Shown here piece by piece: positions 63,094 through 64,000 of a stretch of DNA of 64,000 bases. A model generated the notes under the pieces. It ran no database searches. It saw only the letters and a list, made by a program, of their open reading frames with translations, and was not told where the DNA came from. The stretch covers positions 2,108,001 to 2,172,000 of the forward strand of contig NC_010407.1 in assembly GCF_000069225.1 (NCBI RefSeq), written 5' to 3'. A program made the position numbers and the translations under genes. How positions within the stretch are numbered: position 1 is the stretch's first letter; every line of letters begins with the position of its first letter. Origin of the DNA: Clavibacter sepedonicus (lineage in GTDB: Bacteria > Actinomycetota > Actinomycetes > Actinomycetales > Microbacteriaceae).

Positions 63094-64000
63094 TCACTCC
63101 CCCTGGGGCGTGTCGTCGTCGGTGGTCAGGTGCGGCGCGATGTCGCGCGGCGACAGCGTGCCCGCCAGCACCTGCGACACCTGCTCCACGATGGGCATGA
63201 GCACGCCGCGCTGGCGGGCGAGCTCCAGCACAGGCGCCACCGAGGAGAGCCCCTCGGCCGTCTGCTGCATGCTCTTCACGACGTCGGTGAAGCTGTAGCC
63301 CTGGCCGAGCAGGCGCCCCGCGGTGTTGTTGCGGGACAGCGACGACTCGCACGTGGCGATGAGGTCGCCGAGGCCCGCGAGACCCGCGAGCGTCTCGGCG
63401 CGGGCTCCGTAGGCGACCGAGAACGCCGTCATCTCGGCGAGGCCGCGCGTGATGATCGACGCCTTCGTGTTCTCGCCGTAGCCGACGCCGTCGACGATGC
63501 CCACCGCCACCGCGATGAGGTTCTTGAGCACGCCGCCGAACTCCGTGCCGATCACGTCGGTGTTGACGAACGAGCGGAAGTAGGCGCTGCGGGCGATCTT
63601 CGCGACGCGCTCCGCGGTGGCCTGCTCCGCGGACGACACCACGACGGCGGTGGGCTGCTCCCGGGCGATCTCGAGCGCGAGGTTCGGACCCGAGGCCACC
63701 GCGATGCGCTCCGGACCGATGCCGAGCACCTCCTGGATCACCTCGCTCATCCGGAGGCCCGTGCCCTTCTCCACGCCCTTCATGAGGCTGACGACCACGG
63801 CGTCCTGCGGGATCAGGTCGCGCGCCGCCTCGAGGTTGGCGCGCAGCGTCTGGCTGGGCACGGACACGAACACGTCGGTGGCACCGGCGAGCACGCGCTC
63901 GAGCGACGGGTGCGCCGAGAGCCGCTGCGGCAGGTTGATCCCCGGCAGGTAGTCGCTGTTGCGCTTGGCCTCCGTGATCTCCCGGGCGAGCTCGGGCCGG
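63094..64000 (-). CDS. gpsA: Glycerol-3-phosphate dehydrogenase [NAD(P)+], 5' end outside window
   Basis: Reduces dihydroxyacetone phosphate to sn-glycerol 3-phosphate for phospholipid synthesis. About 302 codons are visible. The N-terminal NAD-binding GxGxxG and roughly the first 35 residues lie beyond position 64000. Conserved DVFVSVPSQTLRA, VSLMKGVEKGTGLRMSEV, ASGPNLALEIA, TDVIGTEFGGVLKNLIAVAVGIVDGVG with the catalytic lysine, and GLAGLGDLIATCESSLSRN are present. The stop is two bases before the ddl ATG. Confidence 0.95.
   Translation of the reverse strand, partial: RPELAREITEAKRNSDYLPGINLPQRLSAHPSLERVLAGATDVFVSVPSQTLRANLEAARDLIPQDAVVVSLMKGVEKGTGLRMSEVIQEVLGIGPERIAVASGPNLALEIAREQPTAVVVSSAEQATAERVAKIARSAYFRSFVNTDVIGTEFGGVLKNLIAVAVGIVDGVGYGENTKASIITRGLAEMTAFSVAYGARAETLAGLAGLGDLIATCESSLSRNNTAGRLLGQGYSFTDVVKSMQQTAEGLSSVAPVLELARQRGVLMPIVEQVSQVLAGTLSPRDIAPHLTTDDDTPQGE

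Overview
This window is a GC-rich (about 70% G+C by eye) actinobacterial chromosome segment. The gene content and order fit the Microbacteriaceae, and Clavibacter is my best guess. Supporting evidence: the run uvrA-uvrB-coaE-rpsA-polA, an ANTAR response regulator of the PdtaR type, pyk, gltDB, lgt and a trp/his cluster; a PriA without a helicase P-loop; an mIHF domain joined to guanylate kinase; and many genes that begin 6-7 bases after a TAGGCT-like -10 box with no leader. Almost everything is on the minus strand. I assign the genus from memory of gene order, not from a search.

Layout, left to right. 1-11305: repair, translation and replication genes (uvrA partial, uvrB, coaE, rpsA, a DUF885 protein with a PTS EIIA protein, polA). 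11360-11794: a hotdog thioesterase on the plus strand. 11835-13962: two different IS481-family elements back to back. 13964-23527: pdtaR, tRNA-Leu(CAA) on the plus strand, pyk, gltD, gltB, lgt. 23599-31313: trpA, trpB, trpC, two small membrane proteins, trpE, hisI, hisF, hisG, hisE, mostly overlapping by 1-4 bases. 31422-31790: an FKBP-type isomerase gene interrupted by an amber codon. 31825-40995: rpe, rsmB, fmt, priA, metK, coaBC, rpoZ, mIHF-gmk. 40992-49796: the pyrimidine operon pyrR-pyrB-pyrC-(PH-like membrane protein)-carA-carB-pyrF, running into gmk. 49908-56606: acetyl-CoA synthetase, a sulfonate/nitrate-type ABC transporter and a wall-anchored lamin-tail protein. 56683-58215: nusB, efp, aroQ. 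58230-59297: a second copy of the IS element at 12895. 59299-64000: thiL, a DUF3515 lipoprotein (plus strand), a family 2 glycosyltransferase, ddl, gpsA (partial).

How the parts work together. The trp/his block and the pyr block are biosynthetic superoperons with tight translational coupling. The pyr operon starts with PyrR and carries what looks like a PyrR-binding hairpin overlapping its own Shine-Dalgarno. Several genes carry a -10 hexamer placed so that transcription starts at the start codon. In at least two cases the TAG stop codon of the upstream gene forms the first half of that hexamer.

I see no CRISPR array, prophage, toxin system or defence island. The most distinctive biology is the behaviour of the IS elements. 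They sit in CTAG, which here is a host stop codon or a TAGGCT -10 box, so no host gene is interrupted, and one transposase borrows its own stop codon from the target. Other points worth checking are the amber FKBP gene, a 71-bp tandem duplication across the fmt/rsmB junction, the mIHF-Gmk fusion, and a probable rearrangement junction at the right IS copy. No stretch longer than 300 bases lacks an annotated feature.
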